Shown here one piece after another: positions 18,633 through 27,994 of a stretch of DNA of 64,000 bases (position 1 is the first letter of the stretch; every line of letters starts with the position of its first letter). Origin of the DNA: Acidobacteriota bacterium (GTDB lineage: Bacteria; Acidobacteriota; Blastocatellia; Chloracidobacteriales; Chloracidobacteriaceae); NCBI GenBank assembly GCA_016208495.1, contig JACQXX010000077.1:1-64000 (forward strand), in the 5' to 3' direction. The translations under genes were made by a program, and so were the position numbers. Below the pieces are notes generated by a model that ran no database searches, was not told the origin of the DNA, and saw only the letters and a program-made list of their open reading frames with translations.

Positions 18633-19502
18633 TTATTTCGCGCCTCCAGCGGTCTTTTTCACCAGCGATGTCGGAAAACTTCTGACTGGCTGGCGTTTGA
18701 CCAGATCAAATTTTTCCCCTGAGTGTACCAGATAGACTGTCAGCGCCCCACGCCGGGCTTTCCCATCCACCATCATCACCTGGGTTGGGCCAATGGCTTC
18801 GGCATAACGGTTTTCCATGACCAGGAGCGCATTGTCTTCGTCCACCCCAATTCCAAGGGCTTCCGGATGTTGAAGCACCAGCCCAAAGAGCCGATTCTCA
18901 CGCTGCCGTTTGATAAAGTGTTGATCCACAATCGTGTTGGGCAGCAGTCCCAATCCTTCGCGAGTCACGACCTTGCCACCGTCAATCACTTCGAAATCAC
19001 CATCACCGGTCAACATAATGCGCGACATAATGGCAGTCCCAGCGCTGGTACCGCCAAAAACCGTGCCCTCGGTGTAACGGTGGCGCAGTTCGGCCAGTAA
19101 TGTTGCGTCCGTGAGCACGTCCATAATTCGGCTCTGGTCGCCGCCAGTGAAAAACACACCACCAGCCGTTTTCAACTGAGCCAGGAATCGGGCTTTTGAC
19201 TCGGCGGTGAGCGGTGCAAAGGGGGCACATTCAACCACGGCTGGATGGTGCTCATTGATTTCTTTAGCCAGCGCATCATAACTTTCCTGCGGCTCGCCGC
19301 TTGCCCAGGGGATAATCACAATCCGGGCCTGGGGGCCACCAGCCCATTCCACAAACCGGGCCACGGCCTGGGCTGGTCGCTTTCCACCACCAACCAGGAC
19401 CAGCCGTTCGCCGGCCAGCACACAGGGAGACGCCACCAGCATCAGGCAACACACAAAACACCAGAAAACGGCAACCAACGGCCACAACCGAAAGGATTTC
19501 AT
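18633..19502 (-). CDS. Exported cyanophycinase (serine peptidase family S51)
   Basis: The 289-residue product has a clear N-terminal export signal (MKSFRLWPLVAVFWCF, hydrophobic to VLA at 28-30). The peptidase domain shows FTGGDQSRI (about 118-126), the nucleophile motif GGTSAGTAIMS with Ser153, and NTIVDQHFIKRQRENRL (about 189-205), the family's His/acid region. Cyanophycinases cut multi-L-arginyl-poly-L-aspartate into beta-Asp-Arg dipeptides. The ATG at 19502 is preferred over the longer frame because GGGAAG lies 6 bp upstream and it begins the signal peptide. It leads a tight pair with the YfcC transporter and sits opposite an isoaspartyl peptidase that would split its product. Export implies use of polymer from outside. 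Some S51 members cleave other substrates. Confidence 0.9.
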   Translation of the reverse strand: MKSFRLWPLVAVFWCFVCCLMLVASPCVLAGERLVLVGGGKRPAQAVARFVEWAGGPQARIVIIPWASGEPQESYDALAKEINEHHPAVVECAPFAPLTAESKARFLAQLKTAGGVFFTGGDQSRIMDVLTDATLLAELRHRYTEGTVFGGTSAGTAIMSRIMLTGDGDFEVIDGGKVVTREGLGLLPNTIVDQHFIKRQRENRLFGLVLQHPEALGIGVDEDNALLVMENRYAEAIGPTQVMMVDGKARRGALTVYLVHSGEKFDLVKRQPVRSFPTSLVKKTAGGAK

Positions 19503-19574
19503 GGGACACTTCCCGAAAAGAAAGATGGAGTGAAAGATGAGTCTTGGAGGACTGAGAAAAGTCTGTATCAATAC

Positions 19575-19604
19575 TTGAATTAAACATTACGCTTGAGCTA
19601 TATT
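19575..19604 (+). promoter_or_regulatory. Candidate promoter toward the isoaspartyl peptidase gene
   Basis: TTGAAT at 19575-19580 and TATATT at 19599-19604 are 18 bp apart. Transcription would start inside the palindrome at 19606-19621 and leave a leader of about 300 nt. A CATTAC half-site lies in the spacer at 19585-19590. The boxes are imperfect, so this is a weaker call than the opposing promoter. Confidence 0.4.
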
Positions 19605-19605
19605 C

Positions 19606-19621
19606 CGTAATGTTCATTACA
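19606..19621. promoter_or_regulatory. Candidate operator: perfect GTAATG-TT-CATTAC palindrome
   Basis: GTAATG (19607-19612), TT, CATTAC (19615-19620) is a perfect 14-bp inverted repeat within CGTAATGTTCATTACA. A third CATTAC occurs at 19585-19590. It covers the expected start site of the cyanophycinase promoter and abuts its -10 box, the classic position for repression. The resemblance to TGTAAT/ATTACA operators of RpiR-family regulators makes the RpiR gene at 12544 the leading candidate binder. Confidence 0.65.
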
Positions 19622-19649
19622 AGTATAGAAACTTTTGTCTTACTGTCAA
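19622..19649 (-). promoter_or_regulatory. Strong sigma70 promoter of the cyanophycinase-transporter operon
   Basis: On the minus strand a perfect TTGACA (19644-19649) is followed after 16 bp by TATACT (19622-19627). Initiation is expected near 19615, about 110 bp upstream of the cyanophycinase ATG. Lower-strand reading continues straight into the GTAATG/CATTAC palindrome. Confidence 0.75.
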
Positions 19650-19909
19650 GATAAATTATTCAGGTGCTGGCAATCTGGGGCAATCAAGGGGAATCCATTG
19701 AAATCAAAGGGAAAAAACTTGATTACCGGTGGTTGACGGTGAGCAGGCGATGAAAATTCATCCACGACCAGGACTCATCTTGTTTCGGGCTCGGGGCCTG
19801 GGGCTCCGGGCTCAGGGAAAAATAAATTGTTCAATCATTCAGCCTTTTGCTCATCCAGGGCGGTGATTTGAAGATGGTGTCATCATCATCATAGACGAAG
19901 GAGAATCTC

Positions 19910-20785
19910 ATGAAGCCAGTTCTCATTGTTCACGGTGGCTGTGGAACGCCACCTCCGGAAGAAGAAAAACCACGTATGGATGCCTGCGAACGGGCGGCTG
20001 ATGCCGGATGGCAGGTGTTACGTCAGGGCGGGAGTGCGATTGAAGCCGTTGAGATCGCTATCCGCCAGCTTGAAGACGAACCACTGTTAAACGCTGGTAC
20101 TGGTAGTTATTTGCAGGCTGACGGCGTCGCCCGCATGGACGCCAGTTTGATGGCAAGCGATGGTCGAGCCGGGTCAGTGGCCCAGATTCCAGGGCTCAAA
20201 AATCCAATTCGCCTGGCACGGTATTTATTAGAGCAGGATGCCCACGTCATGCTTTGTGGCCAGGAAGCCCTGAATCTGGCCCTGCGCCTGGGGTTTGACC
20301 CGGCGGTGGTGGCCACCGAAGCCAAAATTACCTACTGGCGGGAGCATTTGACCGAACACAACATACGGCTTGACTACCAGAAAATGGCTGATAACTGGAA
20401 ATCTGAAAACCCACGCCTGGGCACGGTCGGCTGTGTTGCTCTCGACACAGAAGGCCGCCTGGCCGCCGGAACATCAACTGGTGGTACGGGTCAGTGCTAC
20501 CCTGGACGAATTGGCGATACATCCATCATTGGTGCTGGAACCTATTGCACCCCACAGGTTGGGGTGTCACTGACCGGGGTTGGCGAACGGATTATGGTCC
20601 TGCTCTCGGCCAAGCGGTTGAGTGATCTGGTGAAGGACGGAAAATCGCTTGAGACGGCAGGCCAGATGGTCCTGGCTGAAGTTGATGAACTGGCCAGCTT
20701 TGCTGGTTTAATTGCCATTGACCATCAGGGAAATGCCATTGCCCACCAAAACACGCCCTTTATGGCAACCGCGATTCGATCCTGA
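19910..20785 (+). CDS. iaaA: Isoaspartyl peptidase / L-asparaginase (Ntn-hydrolase, plant type)
   Basis: The 291-residue precursor has the family opening VLIVHGGCG, the LNAGTGSYLQADG loop (about 60-73) and the autoprocessing site NPRLGTVGCVALD, where cleavage before Thr172 exposes the catalytic N-terminal threonine. The beta subunit then carries AAGTSTGGTGQCYPGRIGDTSIIGAG (substrate loop; about 185-210). The enzyme hydrolyses beta-aspartyl dipeptides and asparagine in the cytoplasm. No signal peptide is present. AAGGAG lies 6 bp before the ATG. It stands divergent to the exported cyanophycinase, whose beta-Asp-Arg product is a textbook substrate of this family. Asparaginase activity alone is the alternative. 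Confidence 0.92.
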   Translation: MKPVLIVHGGCGTPPPEEEKPRMDACERAADAGWQVLRQGGSAIEAVEIAIRQLEDEPLLNAGTGSYLQADGVARMDASLMASDGRAGSVAQIPGLKNPIRLARYLLEQDAHVMLCGQEALNLALRLGFDPAVVATEAKITYWREHLTEHNIRLDYQKMADNWKSENPRLGTVGCVALDTEGRLAAGTSTGGTGQCYPGRIGDTSIIGAGTYCTPQVGVSLTGVGERIMVLLSAKRLSDLVKDGKSLETAGQMVLAEVDELASFAGLIAIDHQGNAIAHQNTPFMATAIRS

Positions 20786-20870
20786 AGAACCGGGTTCAGG
20801 GTTCTTTCAAGGGATGAGGGATGAAAAAAATCCCCTTGTCCCCTTGTCATCTTGTCCGGGGTTTAGAGAT

Positions 20871-20981
20871 CAGGGTTCAGGGTTCAGGGTTTTCGAACTT
20901 ATGTCCTTTTCGTCCTTTTTGTCCTTTTCGTCCTTTTTGTCCCTTTCTGCCCCGAACCCCGAACCCCGAACCCCGAACCCT
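20871..20981. repeat. Composite repeat: CAGGGTT heptamers, TTCGAA core, 9-mer GTCCTTTTY array, CCCCGAA heptamers
   Basis: Three CAGGGTT units (20871-20891) lead into TTTTCGAACTTATGTCC (20889-20907), then five GTCCTTTTC/T nonamers (to about 20940) and four CCCCGAA units (20950-20981). Reversed, the junction AGTTCGAAAACCCTGA matches the repeat at 54727-54803 upstream of murF-alr. A short CCCCTTGT array precedes it at 20831-20857. The array fills most of the 315-bp gap before the trigger factor promoter. Confidence 0.85.
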
Positions 20982-21020
20982 ATTTTCCCCGATTTATACC
21001 CCAAACTGCGGAGTTGGGGT

Positions 21021-21050
21021 TTGCAGAGTGCAAACGGCTGTGCCTATAAT
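21021..21050 (+). promoter_or_regulatory. Promoter of the trigger factor gene
   Basis: TTGCAG at 21021-21026 and a perfect TATAAT at 21045-21050 are 18 bp apart, giving initiation about 45 bp before the tig start codon. Confidence 0.6.
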
Positions 21051-21100
21051 GCCAGGCACTTACCTACTTTTAATCCGTTTCAATAAATAGAGGAAAATCG

Positions 21101-22510
21101 TTGAGAGTCGAAGTCAGTTCTACATCCGCTTGCAAAAAACAGGTACACATTGAGCTTCCGGCTGAGGAAGTTTCACGTGCATTCAACCAAACCTATGCGC
21201 AATTTGCCCGCAAAGTGACGGTTCCAGGGTTTCGCCCTGGGCGCGCTCCCCAGAGCGTGATCCGGAACCGATATGGCAAAGAGGCGCGCGACGAAGTCAT
21301 GCGCACCCTGCTCCCACGCGTGGTGCAGGACGCATTCGTCGAACAAAAACTCGCCGTCGTGGGCGAACCAGTGATTGATCAACTGGTGCTGTCTGATGGG
21401 CAGCCATTGAAAATCCAGCTTCAGGTGGAAGTGCTGCCTGAGTTTGAAGTCAAAGACTATCGCGGAATGGCAGTCACCAAGAAAGTTCAGGCGGTGACCG
21501 ATGACATGATCGAGTCAACGCTGAACCGCATGCGTGAGTCCCAGGCATCGCTGATGCCAATCGAGGAAGACCGCCCGGCCCAGGATGGTGATTTCGCCGA
21601 ATTTGCTCTGACCATCTTCAACCTGGCTGAAGGTCAGGACACCCCTGCGGAAAACGCCTCGCCCGTGTTTGATCGCCAGGTTCAGGAAATCCAGATTGGT
21701 GAACCAAACGTGTTGCCGGTCTTTAGCGAGAACCTGCGCGGCCTCAAACCCGAGGAAACCCGTGAATTTGCGACTGAGATGGAAAACAACCCCCAGCTCT
21801 CGACGTCAATTCGCGGCAAACGTGTTTTCTGTAAGATCGAACTGCTGGCACTTCGCGCCCGGGAATTGCCTGAATTGGATGATGCCTTTGCTCAAGGCTT
21901 GCCCGGTGAATTTGCCGGCCTTGAGGAATTGCGCCAAAAGATGCGTGAGCAGTTTGAGAAAAACGCTGATCGAAAAGCCACCGAACAGGCGCAAGAGGCT
22001 TTGCTGGATCAACTGGTTGAACAAACCGGCATTGAAGTTCCCGAGTTTCTGATTCAGAAGCGGGTTCAGGAACGCGCCCAATCCTTTGTTCAAAACCTGG
22101 TCTCCCAGGGAGTTGACCCTCGAAACCTCAAGCTTGATTGGGATCATTTCGCCAAAGATCAGGCCGAACCAGCCGCCCGTGACATCAAACACACGCTGCT
22201 GATCGCCAAGATTGCCGACTTAGAGCAAATCGAAGCAACTGACAAGGAAGTTGACCATGAGATCCATCACATGGCCGAACATTCCGGTGAAACCCCGGCT
22301 CAGGCCAAACAGCGCCTGGTCAAAGAGGGCGAACTGGATGGGCTCCGTCAGGTCCTGCGTCATCAAAAAGCCCTGCGGCTCCTCTACGATCAGGCCCAGG
22401 TAACCACCGAAACGATCACTCCCGCCACAGAAGCCAGCTCGGCTGACGACCAGCCCGTATCTGCCGAAGAATCCAGCCCGGCAGACGCCCACTCCGCATC
22501 CGCCGAATAA
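21101..22510 (+). CDS. tig: Trigger factor (ribosome-associated chaperone / peptidyl-prolyl isomerase)
   Basis: The 469-residue product begins MRVEVSSTSACKKQVHIELP and contains the ribosome-binding signature VPGFRPGRAPQSVIRNRYG (about 40-58), a central PPIase-like domain (about 150-245; DGDFAEFALTIFNL) and the helical C-terminal arms. The last 40 residues are an acidic, low-complexity Ala/Glu/Ser tail, longer than usual. The start is TTG at 21101, with AGAGGA 6 bp upstream. It heads the conserved order tig-clpP-clpX-lon, linking folding of nascent chains with ATP-dependent proteolysis. Confidence 0.96.
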   Translation: MRVEVSSTSACKKQVHIELPAEEVSRAFNQTYAQFARKVTVPGFRPGRAPQSVIRNRYGKEARDEVMRTLLPRVVQDAFVEQKLAVVGEPVIDQLVLSDGQPLKIQLQVEVLPEFEVKDYRGMAVTKKVQAVTDDMIESTLNRMRESQASLMPIEEDRPAQDGDFAEFALTIFNLAEGQDTPAENASPVFDRQVQEIQIGEPNVLPVFSENLRGLKPEETREFATEMENNPQLSTSIRGKRVFCKIELLALRARELPELDDAFAQGLPGEFAGLEELRQKMREQFEKNADRKATEQAQEALLDQLVEQTGIEVPEFLIQKRVQERAQSFVQNLVSQGVDPRNLKLDWDHFAKDQAEPAARDIKHTLLIAKIADLEQIEATDKEVDHEIHHMAEHSGETPAQAKQRLVKEGELDGLRQVLRHQKALRLLYDQAQVTTETITPATEASSADDQPVSAEESSPADAHSASAE

Positions 22511-22701
22511 CCTACAAGGGAACCAAAATATTATGTATGATGGGGCCAACGCCCATTGAACATTTTTTGAAATTATGTGGAATGAATGAGAATTATGAAT
22601 CAGCAAACCATTTTTCCTTCAATGGGATAGCCTCTTCATTCTGCATTCTTTCACTTATTTTGGTTCTCCACTCCACTCACTTTTGATTTAGGTAGACGTC
22701 C

Positions 22702-23301
22702 ATGATCACCCCTGTACAAACCCTCGTTCCCATGGTCATTGAGCAAACCGGTCGTGGTGAACGTGCATATGACATTTACTCCCGGTTGTTGAAAGACAAC
22801 ATTATCTTCATCGGCACCCCAATTGACGACATGATCGCCAATCTGGTGGTTGCGCAACTTTTGTTTTTGGAAGCCGAGGATCCGGACAAGGACATTTCGC
22901 TCTATATCAACAGCCCTGGCGGCTCCATCACCGCTGGAATGGCTATTTACGATACCATGCAGTTTATCCGGCCTGATGTGACCACGATTTGCGTTGGCCA
23001 GTGCGCCTCGATGGGTGCGTTGCTGCTGGCTGCCGGAACGAAAGGCAAACGCTTTGCCCTGCCCAATTCGCGCATCCTGATCCACCAGCCATCCGGCGGC
23101 GCCCAGGGCCAGGCCACCGACATCCGGATTCAGGCCGAAGAAATCCTGCGCATGCGGGAACTCACCTCCAACATTTTGTCCAAGCACACCGGACAGCCCT
23201 TCGATGTGATTGAACGCGACGTTGAACGCGACCGGATTATGTCAGCCGTCCAGGCGAAAGAATACGGTTTGATTGATCAGGTCTTAGCCCATCGCGAATA
23301 G
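22702..23301 (+). CDS. clpP: ATP-dependent Clp protease proteolytic subunit
   Basis: The 199-residue product is of normal ClpP length. It has the catalytic serine in [14 protein letters not shown] (about 102-115), the histidine in [10 protein letters not shown] (about 126-135) and the aspartate in [12 protein letters not shown] (about 175). [10 protein letters not shown] forms the handle/oxyanion region. ClpP makes the tetradecameric chamber fed by ClpX, encoded next. The 125-bp gap to clpX holds a GC-rich inverted repeat (GCCCCCG at 23315-23321 with CGGGGGC at 23344-23350) without a T-run, perhaps an attenuator. The 191-bp gap upstream, after tig, shows no gene. Confidence 0.97.
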   Translation: MITPVQTLVPMVIEQTGRGERAYDIYSRLLKDNIIFIGTPIDDMIANLVVAQLLFLEAEDPDKDISLYINSPGGSITAGMAIYDTMQFIRPDVTTICVGQCASMGALLLAAGTKGKRFALPNSRILIHQPSGGAQGQATDIRIQAEEILRMRELTSNILSKHTGQPFDVIERDVERDRIMSAVQAKEYGLIDQVLAHRE

Positions 23302-23426
23302 TCAACCCTGGCTTGCCCCCGCGGTCCCTGGTTGATTGCCAGCCGGGGGCCATTCGGGTGGGCGTTTTGACGCTAAACCCGACTTTCACGGTTCATTAAT
23401 TATTATTCTTCCCCCTGGAGCTACGT

Positions 23427-24659
23427 GTGAGAAGAGAAGAGACACTCCGCTGTTCTTTTTGTGGAAAAACCCAGAATGAAGTCAAAAAACTCATCGCCGG
23501 GCCCACCGTCTATATCTGCAATGAATGTATTGATATCTGCAACGAAATCATCTCTGATGACGCCCATCAGGAAGCCACCGCCCAGCGTCCCCAGCTTCCC
23601 AAACCGGTCGAGGTCAAAGCCTTTCTCGATGATTATGTGATTGGGCAGGATGAAACCAAGAAAAAACTGGCAGTGGCCGTCTATCAGCACTACAAGCGGA
23701 TGGATATGCTCAAGCGCCGGACCTCGGGCGATGTTGAAATCCAAAAAAGCAACATCTTGCTCATTGGACCGACCGGCACGGGCAAAACATTGCTCGCCCA
23801 AACCCTGGCCCGGATGCTCAACGTGCCCTTTACCATCGTTGATGCCACCACGCTGACCGAAGCCGGGTACGTGGGTGAAGATGTCGAAAACATCATCTTG
23901 AAACTGTTGCAGGCGGCCAATGGCGATATCGAACGAGCTCAACAAGGGATCATCTATATTGATGAAGTTGATAAAATCTGCCGCAAAGATGAAAACCCCT
24001 CCATTACTCGCGATGTCTCGGGCGAAGGGGTCCAGCAGGCACTGTTGAAAATTCTGGAAGGCACCATTGCCAACGTTCCACCCCAGGGCGGACGCAAACA
24101 CCCACATCAGGAGTTTTATCCGGTTGATACGTCAAACATCCTGTTTATTTGCGGTGGGGCGTTTGTGGGCATCGAAAAGGTCGTCGAACGCCGGGTCGGG
24201 AAGAAATCGCTGGGATTCAATGCCAAACTGGAGTACAAACGGTTTCACCGCAACTCTCAGATTTTGGAACTCACGCAACCGGAAGACTTGATTAAGTATG
24301 GATTGATTCCGGAATTCGTCGGACGCCTTCCCGTCATGGGCACGCTCCACGAACTGGATGAAGCCGCCATGGTTGATATCCTGACCAAACCCAAGAATGC
24401 GTTGATCAAGCAGTATCAAAAGCAGTTTGAATGGGATAACGTCAAACTCCGGTTTACCGAGGAAGCCTTGCAAACCATTGCCCGCATGGCGTGTGAACGC
24501 AAAGTCGGCGCCCGTGGCTTGCGGATGATCCTCGAAGAGTTGATGCTCGACTTGATGTATAGCCTGCCGAGCCAGAAAAAAATCAAGGAATTTACCATCA
24601 CCCGTGAAATGGTGGAAACCCGGCGCATTACCTTACCCTTGCTTGAAAAAGCTGGATAA
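23427..24659 (+). CDS. clpX: ClpX, AAA+ unfoldase subunit of ClpXP
   Basis: The 410-residue product has an N-terminal four-cysteine zinc finger (CSFCGKTQ...CNECIDIC, residues 9-37). The AAA+ module carries Walker A GPTGTGKT (about 112-119), Walker [11 protein letters not shown] (about 175-184), and the sensor and D2 regions ([16 protein letters not shown] near 355-370). The pore-type GYVGEDVEN loop is intact. The GTG start at 23427 is preceded by GGAG at 6 bp. It unfolds tagged proteins and threads them into ClpP. Confidence 0.97.
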   Translation: MRREETLRCSFCGKTQNEVKKLIAGPTVYICNECIDICNEIISDDAHQEATAQRPQLPKPVEVKAFLDDYVIGQDETKKKLAVAVYQHYKRMDMLKRRTSGDVEIQKSNILLIGPTGTGKTLLAQTLARMLNVPFTIVDATTLTEAGYVGEDVENIILKLLQAANGDIERAQQGIIYIDEVDKICRKDENPSITRDVSGEGVQQALLKILEGTIANVPPQGGRKHPHQEFYPVDTSNILFICGGAFVGIEKVVERRVGKKSLGFNAKLEYKRFHRNSQILELTQPEDLIKYGLIPEFVGRLPVMGTLHELDEAAMVDILTKPKNALIKQYQKQFEWDNVKLRFTEEALQTIARMACERKVGARGLRMILEELMLDLMYSLPSQKKIKEFTITREMVETRRITLPLLEKAG

Positions 24660-24818
24660 TAAGGGAAGGCGCATCCGTGCCGACTGGTACATATCAATCA
24701 AGCACTCACTTGCTTTCTTTGACAGATCCATTCGGGCCAAACACCTGCTGTTGTCAATCACACACCGTGTCTGCCTGATGTGGAAGAACTATTAGAAAAA
24801 AAATTGATAGAGAGATTT

Positions 24819-27248
24819 ATGGAAGAATATCATGACAGTACGCCGGAAGATGTGGCCCTGTACCCCATGGTGCCAATTCGGGATGTGGTGGTTTTCCCGC
24901 ATACAGTCGTCCGGTTCAAGATTGGTCGGCCACCCTCAGTCAACGCCATGGTGCAGGCCCTGAAAGGGGATCGCATTATCTTTCTCGCCACTCAACACGA
25001 TGCGACCATCGAAGAACCTAGCATGGAGCAGGTCTTCAAGATCGGAACACTGGCTCGTATTTCACATCACCTCCAACTGGCCGATGGCAACATCAAGGTC
25101 CAGTTCGAAGGGCTTGAACGGGCCAAGTCAGTCCGCTTTGAAGAGCATCCGGATGGCTATTGGGTGGCAACCGTCAGACGCTCACCGGCAATGGTTGACC
25201 GGAGCCCGCGAGTCAACGCCCTGATGAGCAAGCTCACCTCCCTGGTTGATCAGTATGCCCGCCAAAATCCGGAAAATCCGGAAAACCTGCACGCGGATCT
25301 TCAGATCGAGGATCCGTCACGCCTGGCTGATGCCATTGCCAATCACCTCAAGATCAGTGTCGAGGAAAAACAAAGCGTCCTGGAACTGTTTTCGCTCTCG
25401 GACCGACTCAACCGGTTGATTGAAATCCTGGACATCGAACTGGAAAAAATTCAGGTTGATCGTTCGGTTCAAAATCGAGTGAAAAAGCAGATGGAGCGGG
25501 CCCAGAAAGAGTATTACCTGAACGAAAAGATCAAGGCCATCAACAAGGAACTCGGGCGCAAGGACGAAAAAGCCGAACTCGAAGAACTCAAAAAGAAAAT
25601 TGACTCGGCTGGCATGAGCACTGACGCCTACAACAAAGCCATGACGGAACTGCGCCGTCTTGAGCAAATGCCCCCAATGTCGGCTGAATCCGCCGTGTCG
25701 CGCAACTACCTGGAATGGCTGCTGGCCGTGCCCTGGAAAGAGCGTTCGGAAGAAGTGACCGACCTGAAATTTGCCGAAGAAATACTCGAAAGCGACCATT
25801 ATGGGTTGGAAAAGGTCAAGGAACGCATTCTTGAATTCCTGGCCGTCCGCCAGTTGATTGAAAATCCTAAAGGTTCCATTTTGTGCTTCGTTGGCCCTCC
25901 AGGCGTTGGAAAGACCAGTCTGGGTCGCTCAATTGCCCGTGCCACTGGCCGCAAGTTTGTGCGCCTGTCGCTGGGCGGCGTGCGTGACGAAGCCGAAATC
26001 CGCGGCCACCGTCGAACCTATATCGGCGCTCTGCCCGGCCAAATCATTCAGATGATGAAGAAAGCCGGCACCGTCAACCCGTTGATTTTGCTTGATGAAA
26101 TCGACAAGCTCGGCATGGATTTCCGTGGCGACCCGTCATCAGCCCTCCTTGAAGTCCTTGACCCAGAACAAAATAACTCGTTCCAGGATCACTACCTCGA
26201 TGTCGAATATGATCTGTCCAAGGTGATGTTTATCGGCACGGCCAACGTCCTGCACACCATTCCTGCCGCCTTGCAGGATCGCCTGGAAATCATTCGACTC
26301 TCAGGGTATACCGAACGCGAAAAAATTGAGATTGCCAAACGCTATCTGGTGCCCAAACAACGGGAAGCCACCGGGTTGAAGTCGGATATGATTGACTTCA
26401 GCGAAGGCGCCATCACCACCGTCATCGAGAACTACACTCGTGAAGCGGGGGTGCGAAGCCTGGAGCGTGAGTTATCTTCAGTCTGCCGCAAGGTCGCCCG
26501 AAAAGTTGTGGTGACGCCGGAAAAAGCAGCCTTTCACGAAACAGTCACCTCTGAAGCCATCCTCAACTATCTAGGTCCGATCCGATTCCGATCCCAAATG
26601 ATTGAAGAAGAAAGTGAAGTTGGGCTGGCAACCGGTTTGGCCTGGACTGAAGTCGGTGGTGAAGTGCTGCATATTGAAACCACCCTGATGCCGGGCCGGG
26701 GACAACTCACACTGACTGGAAAATTGGGCGAAGTGATGCAGGAATCAGCCCGAGCCGCCATCAGTTATGTTCGCTCGCGGGCCAATCAGCTTGGCATCTC
26801 CCCCAATTTTTACAAACGTTATGACCTGCACATCCACATTCCGGAGGGCGCCATTCCAAAAGATGGACCATCCGCCGGAATCACAATGGCAACGTCAATT
26901 GTGTCAATTTTGACCGATACCCCCATCCGCAAGGATGTGGCGATGACCGGTGAAATCACCCTGCGTGGCAAGGTGCTCCCCATCGGTGGCTTGAAAGAAA
27001 AACTGCTGGCCGCCCACCGGATTGGCATTCGAACGGTGATCATCCCACGTGAAAATCAGAAAGACCTGGTTGAGGTGCCCAAGGAAATCCTGGAACTGCT
27101 GACCATTCATCTGGTTGACCACGTTGATCAGGTCCTGCGACTGGCCTTAAAACCAGGTAAGACCAAAAATGAAACCGCCGAAGTGTCACCCTTGTGGAAT
27201 CCCAGTGTGACGGAAAGCAATCAAATTTCACCCCCGCCGGTTGAATAA
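24819..27248 (+). CDS. lon: ATP-dependent protease Lon
   Basis: The product of about 809 residues contains the LON substrate-binding domain (LYPMVPIRDVVVFPHTVVRF at the N-terminus), a coiled-coil linker, the AAA+ domain (Walker A GPPGVGKTS, Walker B LILLDEIDKL) and the Ser-Lys protease domain (PKDGPSAGITMATS and GGLKEKLLAAHRIG). An in-frame GTG at 24780 would add 13 residues but lacks a ribosome binding site. ATG at 24819 has AGAGAG 4 bp upstream, so I prefer it. It follows clpX by 159 bp and completes a proteolysis cluster. A 12-bp inverted repeat follows its stop. Confidence 0.96.
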   Translation: MEEYHDSTPEDVALYPMVPIRDVVVFPHTVVRFKIGRPPSVNAMVQALKGDRIIFLATQHDATIEEPSMEQVFKIGTLARISHHLQLADGNIKVQFEGLERAKSVRFEEHPDGYWVATVRRSPAMVDRSPRVNALMSKLTSLVDQYARQNPENPENLHADLQIEDPSRLADAIANHLKISVEEKQSVLELFSLSDRLNRLIEILDIELEKIQVDRSVQNRVKKQMERAQKEYYLNEKIKAINKELGRKDEKAELEELKKKIDSAGMSTDAYNKAMTELRRLEQMPPMSAESAVSRNYLEWLLAVPWKERSEEVTDLKFAEEILESDHYGLEKVKERILEFLAVRQLIENPKGSILCFVGPPGVGKTSLGRSIARATGRKFVRLSLGGVRDEAEIRGHRRTYIGALPGQIIQMMKKAGTVNPLILLDEIDKLGMDFRGDPSSALLEVLDPEQNNSFQDHYLDVEYDLSKVMFIGTANVLHTIPAALQDRLEIIRLSGYTEREKIEIAKRYLVPKQREATGLKSDMIDFSEGAITTVIENYTREAGVRSLERELSSVCRKVARKVVVTPEKAAFHETVTSEAILNYLGPIRFRSQMIEEESEVGLATGLAWTEVGGEVLHIETTLMPGRGQLTLTGKLGEVMQESARAAISYVRSRANQLGISPNFYKRYDLHIHIPEGAIPKDGPSAGITMATSIVSILTDTPIRKDVAMTGEITLRGKVLPIGGLKEKLLAAHRIGIRTVIIPRENQKDLVEVPKEILELLTIHLVDHVDQVLRLALKPGKTKNETAEVSPLWNPSVTESNQISPPPVE

Positions 27249-27256
27249 CTTCACGA

Positions 27257-27288
27257 CAGAAGTGCGTGGCAAAATTCACGCACTTCTG
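27257..27288 (+). terminator. Hairpin after lon, possible terminator
   Basis: CAGAAGTGCGTG (27257-27268) pairs perfectly with CACGCACTTCTG (27277-27288) over an 8-base loop. The following CCTTCCTCCTTG is pyrimidine-rich but not a clean T-run, so termination may be partial. Confidence 0.6.
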
Positions 27289-27388
27289 CCTTCCTCCTTG
27301 AAAAATTTTCGAGTGCAGAGTACATTTGCGTCGAGAATCCGCTTCCCAACTGCCGTTGACTCCCCACACCACTCAAAATAAAAAGGTT

Positions 27389-27994
27389 ATGAAACCAGTT
27401 GTTGCGCAGTTTGTGTGTAGCGCCGTTTCTCCGCACCAATACCCTACAGACAGACTTCCTGAAATTGCATTTCTTGGACGCTCAAACGTTGGCAAATCAA
27501 GCCTGATCAATTCCCTGCTTCGGGTCAAAGGACTGGCTCGCACCAGCAGCACCCCAGGCCGAACACAGCTCATCAACTTCTTTCGCATTAACAACGCATT
27601 GTATTTTGTCGATCTGCCTGGGTACGGATATGCCCGTGTTCCCACCGAAATTCGGCAACAATGGGCACCGATGATTGAAAAATATCTCATTGACCGGGCC
27701 CCACTGGCGCTGGGAATTGTGATTGTTGACAGTCGGTTGAAACCAATGGATCTGGATCGGCAAATGGTTGAATGGTTGGATGCCCAACACGTTCCACTGT
27801 GCGTGGTGGCAACCAAAGCGGATAAGCTCTCAAACAACCAGATGGCGACTCAGTTAAAAGTACTCCGAGAGACATTTGGCCAATCCGTCATCCCATACTC
27901 TGCTTTAACCCGAAAGGGCGCCGATGAAGTTTGGCGGATGATTCGACAGGCGGGCGAACCAAAACCACCCGCAGTCATCACCGCCACCAGTTAA
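27389..27994 (+). CDS. engB: Ribosome biogenesis GTP-binding protein EngB/YsxC
   Basis: The 201-residue product has G1 GRSNVGKSSLIN (about 33-44), a G2 TPGRTQ region (about 61-66), G3 DLPGYGYA (about 80-87) and G4 TKAD (about 147-150), in the order and length typical of EngB, which assists large-subunit assembly. The listed longer frame would add 21 residues overlapping the lon 3' hairpin zone. ATG at 27389, shortly after AAAGG, fits the family N-terminus. The 275-bp gap to rho shows no gene. Confidence 0.93.
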   Translation: MKPVVAQFVCSAVSPHQYPTDRLPEIAFLGRSNVGKSSLINSLLRVKGLARTSSTPGRTQLINFFRINNALYFVDLPGYGYARVPTEIRQQWAPMIEKYLIDRAPLALGIVIVDSRLKPMDLDRQMVEWLDAQHVPLCVVATKADKLSNNQMATQLKVLRETFGQSVIPYSALTRKGADEVWRMIRQAGEPKPPAVITATS

